NCBI RefSeq assembly: GCF_030762805.1
Contig: NZ_CP129113.1
Location: 232,001 to 296,000 of the forward strand
DNA length: 64,000 nucleotides
DNA from: Aciduricibacillus chroicocephali
GTDB taxonomy: Bacteria > Bacillota > Bacilli > Bacillales > Amphibacillaceae
Direction: 5' to 3'
Shown: in pieces, positions 60,906 through 64,000 of the stretch
How positions within the stretch are numbered: position 1 is the stretch's first letter
How the letters are laid out: the number at the start of each line of letters is the position of its first letter
Made by a program: the position numbers and the translations under genes
The notes under the pieces: generated by a model
Databases searched by the model: none
Told to the model about the DNA's origin: nothing
Seen by the model: the letters and a program-made list of their open reading frames with translations, nothing else

Positions 60906-61571
60906 CTACAGGCCTCCTTCAAGAAATCCGGCTGCGGCAAGATTTTGACGGGTAATCGTGCTATCTGATTCTTGAGAATGCTGTCGGTCAGTCATTTGCC
61001 AAACATGTTTTGCCAGCATGTCACATTCAATGTTGACGATATCACCTTTTCGTTTGCTTCCGAGCGTCGTTTCAGCCGCTGTATGAGGGATGATCGAGAT
61101 GCTGAATGAATCAGGATCTACATGGAACAGGGTAAGGCTGATACCATCGACTGCAACCGAACCTTTTCGTAGAAAGTATTTCGCAAATCCATCTGGAATG
61201 GAAATATTGAATATAATGGCGTTTTCTAATGGTTGTTTATCGAGAATCTTAGCAGTGCCATCTACATGCCCTGAGACGAAGTGGCCGCCAAATCTACCAT
61301 TCGCAGACATTGCGCGCTCAAGATTCACTTCTGAACCGGAAATAAGTTTTGCCAAATTCGTAGCATGATAGGTTTCCGGCATTATATCTGCCTTGAAAGA
61401 CGCTTGATCAAATGCTGTAACGGTAAGACATACACCATTAATGGCGATGCTATCACCGAGAGAAATGTCCTCCATAATGCGCTTTGCTCCAATTTCAATT
61501 TCATAGGCGTGCGCTGAACGCTGTACAAGACGTCGCACAACACCTTTCTCTTCAATAATTCCTGTAAACAA
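60906..61571 (-). CDS. ribE: Riboflavin synthase alpha chain
   Basis: The start is TTG 61571 behind AAGGGAGTGG, giving 221 residues beginning MFTGIIEEKGVV. Reading further upstream would run through the riboswitch. Two lumazine-binding barrels (about 1-95 and 96-200) show GDSIAINGVCLTV and GSVAVDGISLTL. It dismutates two lumazines to riboflavin. It is first in the operon, behind the FMN riboswitch, terminator and a stem that can cover its ribosome site. Confidence 0.95.
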   Translation of the reverse strand: MFTGIIEEKGVVRRLVQRSAHAYEIEIGAKRIMEDISLGDSIAINGVCLTVTAFDQASFKADIMPETYHATNLAKLISGSEVNLERAMSANGRFGGHFVSGHVDGTAKILDKQPLENAIIFNISIPDGFAKYFLRKGSVAVDGISLTLFHVDPDSFSISIIPHTAAETTLGSKRKGDIVNIECDMLAKHVWQMTDRQHSQESDSTITRQNLAAAGFLEGGL

Positions 61572-61582
61572 AAGTATCCACT

Positions 61583-61635
61583 CCCTTATGTTGAAACTCA
61601 AAAAGCCCTTGAAGTCGGCTTCAAGGGCATAAGGG
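61583..61635 (-). terminator. Riboswitch terminator and ribosome-site-covering stem before ribE
   Basis: Inner perfect 10-bp hairpin (61619-61628 with 61605-61614) followed on the minus strand by a T run. Outer arms CCCTTATG (61635-61628) and CATAAGGG (61590-61583) would extend it and cover the ribE ribosome site AAGGGAG. Confidence 0.8.
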
Positions 61636-61695
61636 CAGAATATTTCAAAAGAATGAATGCTGAAAAACACAAACAAACCACAGAAAATAGTGATT

Positions 61696-61709
61696 TTTGC
61701 GTACGCAAA
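61696..61709. repeat. Palindrome TTTGCGTACGCAAA in the rib leader
   Basis: A perfect 14-bp palindrome between the FMN aptamer and the terminator, probably part of the riboswitch expression platform (alternative pairing). Confidence 0.4.
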
Positions 61710-61723
61710 CAAGCTTTTCAAAT

Positions 61724-61865
61724 CCTTCTCCCATCCAGACTTTAACTGTCGGCTCCGGAATTGCACCAGATCCACCGCTTGGCATAAAGCCGCACGGGTC
61801 ACGGACTAAGAAGCACATGGCTTCATCACCGCCGGTTGGGAATTACACCCGACCCCGAAGGAATA
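61724..61865 (-). ncRNA. FMN riboswitch (RFN element)
   Basis: On the minus strand the RFN blocks appear in order: CCTTCGGGGTCGGGTG, AATTCCCAACCGGCGGTGA, variable arms, AATTCCGGAGCCGACAGT, AAAGTCTGGATGGGAGAAGG. FMN binding should switch off the rib operon through the downstream terminator. The adjoining bases to 61929 hold nothing else. Confidence 0.96.
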
Positions 61866-61929
61866 AACGTGTATGAAATTGTACATCTAAACCTTAAATG
61901 AATTGTTCAGAAATGTCAAATGCAATCAT

Positions 61930-62880
61930 TCAGCCAAACCAGCCTCGTTTTTTGAAAATGACAATCATGACTACTGTAATAAACAGCATCGCAATCATGG
62001 CAATTGGATAGCCGTAATGCCAATGCAGTTCTGGCATATTTTCAAAATTCATGCCATAAATACCGGCTATGAAAGTTAGTGGCGCAAAAATAGAAGTGAT
62101 AACAGTTAGTACTTGAATTACCTTATTCTGTTGATAAGAGTTAATTGAAATAAAGTTATCTCTTATGTCATTTGTAATTTCACGATTAGAATTTGTCATA
62201 TCTGCCAACCGCAAAAGGTGATCATAGATATCCATGAAATATTCGCGCCGATCTTGTATGCCTTGTAATCTGTGGGAGTAAAGAATTCTGTAGAATAGAT
62301 CACTCAAAGGGTTGATCGCATGCCGTAATTCAAGCAACTGATGACGCAATTCAAATAAACGCTCCAATAATTGATCCATTGGCTCTTCATTCGGGTTCTC
62401 TTCGACGAGGTTGATTTCATCCTCCAAATGGGCAAGTATAGGGAAATAATCATCAACAACATTGTCCATTATTTCATAAAAGACTTTGTAGGTATCCCAT
62501 TGTCCGATATTCTTTAGCGCCTGCAGTTTTTTCCATGTTTCATTCACTTCTTCAAGGTCTTCATAATGGAAGGTGACGATATAATTCTCACCGAGGAAGA
62601 AGTCGATTTCATATTCGTTGTAGGCCTCGGGGCCAGGAAGATGGGTGACAAAGAAGGAGAAGTCGTCATAATAATCAAGCTTCGGACGCTGCATGCTGTA
62701 AACGCAGTCTTCAATGGCTAGCGGATGGAAGTGAAGAGAATTTCTCAATTCCTGTGTTTCAGCTTCACTCGGTGAATTGAAGTCAATCCAGCACCATTTG
62801 TAATCTTTAATGTTCAAGTTATGTATTGTTAAATTTTCAACTAAACAGTCATTACTGTCTATTGCTGCTATGCGAATCAT
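61930..62880 (-). CDS. corA: CorA family magnesium transporter
   Basis: The preferred start is ATG 62880 behind AAGGAGAAAAACG, giving 316 residues. A long cytoplasmic funnel domain (to about 250) is followed by two C-terminal helices. The pore motif YGMNFENMPEL joins them, and the tail FKKRGWFG is basic. It conducts Mg2+ (or Co2+/Ni2+) inward as a pentamer. The earlier in-frame ATG at 62982 reads through a hairpin. No M-box is upstream. Confidence 0.93.
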   Translation of the reverse strand: MIRIAAIDSNDCLVENLTIHNLNIKDYKWCWIDFNSPSEAETQELRNSLHFHPLAIEDCVYSMQRPKLDYYDDFSFFVTHLPGPEAYNEYEIDFFLGENYIVTFHYEDLEEVNETWKKLQALKNIGQWDTYKVFYEIMDNVVDDYFPILAHLEDEINLVEENPNEEPMDQLLERLFELRHQLLELRHAINPLSDLFYRILYSHRLQGIQDRREYFMDIYDHLLRLADMTNSNREITNDIRDNFISINSYQQNKVIQVLTVITSIFAPLTFIAGIYGMNFENMPELHWHYGYPIAMIAMLFITVVMIVIFKKRGWFG

Positions 62881-62945
62881 TCGTTTTTCTCCTTGCTTGC
62901 ATTTGTTTCTCACATGATAGCATGATTCTCGTATTGAATCATGAA

Positions 62946-62971
62946 AGGCCTCATGAAAAAGCATGAGGCCT
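62946..62971 (-). terminator. Hairpin upstream of corA
   Basis: Perfect 10-bp arms AGGCCTCATG/CATGAGGCCT around six bases. The minus-strand T run after it is short (TTTC). It may terminate the upstream DNA-binding protein gene or act in the corA leader. Confidence 0.55.
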
Positions 62972-63095
62972 CCGACGGACATGTCGCATTTCAGCTTCAG
63001 TTGCTTACATTGTCTACTATGGATTGGAGCTTGCTTGTGACAGAGTACTCCATTTATTGTTCCACAATGCGATTCAATTCAAACAGGGTGTCACT

Positions 63096-63674
63096 TTAGT
63101 TGATTCGTCGTATATTCTTAATCCGGTAATACTTCCTCTCTACGCTTGTGAGGGAACGGTTCATGCTTTTTGCGATATCTTCTAATGGTTTGTTGGATTT
63201 CATCTGTTCCAGCAGTTGCCGTTCTTCCTGGATCGTCCAAGGTTTATAGCGGGTTTCTTTCCGTTGCATGCGAAGTGGTTCAACCCAACCTGGCTCAGGC
63301 GGAAGGGCATGACGTTCAATTTTTGAAAAGTCTACTTTTTCTTTGTAATCATAAGCCCATTCCCAGAAATCGTTTGTATCAACGAAGTAAAATGTTTTCT
63401 CTCTTTTCGTCTTTCGTTTTTGGTAAGGCAGGCCATAACGATCAGCCCAATGTTTTACTGTATTTCTATCAACGTTGAGAAGACGAGCTAATTCTCCCAT
63501 TGTCATGAGGCCGACCTGATCGCGTGTATTGGCAATTCCCATTCTTTTCATCTTCAGCTCCACACTAATGACAGTCCTATTCAGCTTTTTTGCGATAGAA
63601 TCAATACGCGTCATTCCTGCTTGCTGTGCCAAGTATGCTTCTTCTTCCCTCGTCCAATTTCTCCGCAATGTCAT
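63096..63674 (-). CDS. DNA-binding protein with two SANT/Myb-like domains and a central helix-turn-helix
   Basis: This 192-residue basic protein has three parts. A SANT-like helix set is at about 5-50 (NWTREEEAYLAQQAG, IDSIAKKLNRTVISVELK). A MerR-like helix-turn-helix is at about 57-110 (LARLLNVDRNTVKHWADRYG). A second SANT-like set is at about 145-190 (PWTIQEERQLLEQM, IAKSMNRSLTSVERKYYRI). The two outer domains resemble each other, suggesting internal duplication. I do not recognise a named family; it may be related to RsfA or phage-type regulators. ATG 63674 follows GGGAGGTAATG. Confidence 0.75.
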   Translation of the reverse strand: MTLRRNWTREEEAYLAQQAGMTRIDSIAKKLNRTVISVELKMKRMGIANTRDQVGLMTMGELARLLNVDRNTVKHWADRYGLPYQKRKTKREKTFYFVDTNDFWEWAYDYKEKVDFSKIERHALPPEPGWVEPLRMQRKETRYKPWTIQEERQLLEQMKSNKPLEDIAKSMNRSLTSVERKYYRIKNIRRIN

Positions 63675-63740
63675 TACCTCCCCATTGATGCCTGATATTG
63701 ACCCATTCCCGGAATTGTCAAGAAGTATGCGCTTACAAGT

Positions 63741-63785
63741 AAAGACAAATAAAAAGATGCTGTCGTTAAATACGACAGCATCTTT
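63741..63785 (-). terminator. Terminator after the PAP2 gene
   Basis: Perfect 15-bp arms 63751-63765 and 63771-63785 with a minus-strand T-rich tail. Confidence 0.88.
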
Positions 63786-63790
63786 TTCGG

Positions 63791-64000
63791 TTAACTGACA
63801 TGACGTGAAGGCTCTGTTTTCAAGCTTTCGTCTTTCAAATTAAACTTTATAAGCAAATTATGCAGTGGTTTACGCGCGTACAGATATACGCTAATAGAGA
63901 TGAACACTGAAGCGGAACCGAAACAGAAACCTGCAAGGACATCTGTAGGGAAATGAACACCAAGGTAAATACGGGTCGCCAGAATGAACCAAATAAAGCA
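63791..64000 (-). CDS. PAP2 superfamily phosphatase (C-terminal part)
   Basis: The reading frame runs off the window end; the last 69 residues are seen. They contain ATRIYLGVHFPTDVLAGF, the third PAP2 motif with the catalytic histidine, then a hydrophobic helix and a basic, polar tail ending SRHVS. Such membrane enzymes dephosphorylate undecaprenyl pyrophosphate, phosphatidylglycerol phosphate or similar lipids. The N-terminal motifs lie outside the window. Confidence 0.85.
   Translation of the reverse strand, partial: CFIWFILATRIYLGVHFPTDVLAGFCFGSASVFISISVYLYARKPLHNLLIKFNLKDESLKTEPSRHVS

Noticed and set aside
1-64000. CRISPR array, tRNA, rRNA, prophage or intact insertion sequence
   Set aside because: No regular direct repeats with spacers, no cloverleaf or rRNA-like stretches, and no transposase or integrase frames were found.

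Overview
The window looks like chromosomal DNA of a low-GC, spore-former-type Bacillota, most likely a member of the Bacillaceae close to Bacillus, Oceanobacillus or Terribacillus. I cannot fix the genus from sequence alone. The basis is strong GGAGG-type ribosome sites with frequent TTG starts, teichoic-acid-type CDP-glycerol transferases, Gram-positive BirA, cre, FMN and preQ1 control elements, a CYP152 fatty-acid P450, an RsbR-like STAS protein and a short Bacillus-type signal peptidase. No rRNA, tRNA, CRISPR array, prophage or intact insertion sequence was seen. The 61 or so genes are densely packed and many are closed by strong hairpin terminators, several of them shared by convergent genes.

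Layout. 1-8.5 kb: a large TagF-like polymerase, a YitT membrane protein, a lone trpB, bioY behind a BirA operator, and an OmpR-type two-component system followed by a secreted protein whose promoter carries phased TCTTAA repeats. 8.5-16 kb: copy A of a dispersed repeat, a divergent EamA exporter/MocR regulator pair, and small metabolic genes (C26 peptidase-like, TspO, Asp/Glu racemase, isochorismatase-like, ASCH, PhnA-like, RluA). 16-26 kb: an exporter plus PadR regulator, DUF3231, a ClC channel and CDF metal exporter, GltP, two amidohydrolases, and a phosphodiesterase. 26-34 kb: an endonuclease III relative, a MocR/GNAT pair, PutP, signal peptidase I, a second CDP-glycerol transferase, and a lipoprotein nuclease. 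34-40 kb: a c-di-GMP riboswitch on a PAS-MCP protein, LysE, GNAT, a uracil-DNA-glycosylase-like protein, the preQ1-riboswitch queCDE operon, and a ZIP transporter. 40-50 kb: allantoinase and allantoin permease with a cre site, a LytTR regulator with a degenerate receiver, EamA, a five-gene YtrA-type ABC operon, and copy B of the dispersed repeat. 50-64 kb: TSUP, STAS, an EmrE-type exporter, catalase, MarR with an MMPL pump, HxlR with a nitroreductase, CYP152, the FMN-riboswitch ribE-ribB-ribH operon, CorA, a double-SANT DNA-binding protein and the tail of a PAP2 phosphatase.

The recurring logic is a small regulator beside its transporter or enzyme (MocR-EamA, MocR-GNAT, PadR-exporter, YtrA-ABC, MarR-MMPL, HxlR-nitroreductase), often with a visible operator between them. 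The less ordinary items are: a 605-bp highly structured repeat with inverted ends; a riboflavin operon lacking ribD and GTP cyclohydrolase II; several enzymes with a substituted key residue (racemase Ala84, ClC Thr122, endonuclease III-like Glu125, STAS Val79/Ala117, receiver lacking its acidic pair); and two genes whose best ribosome site points to a non-standard ATT or ATA start.
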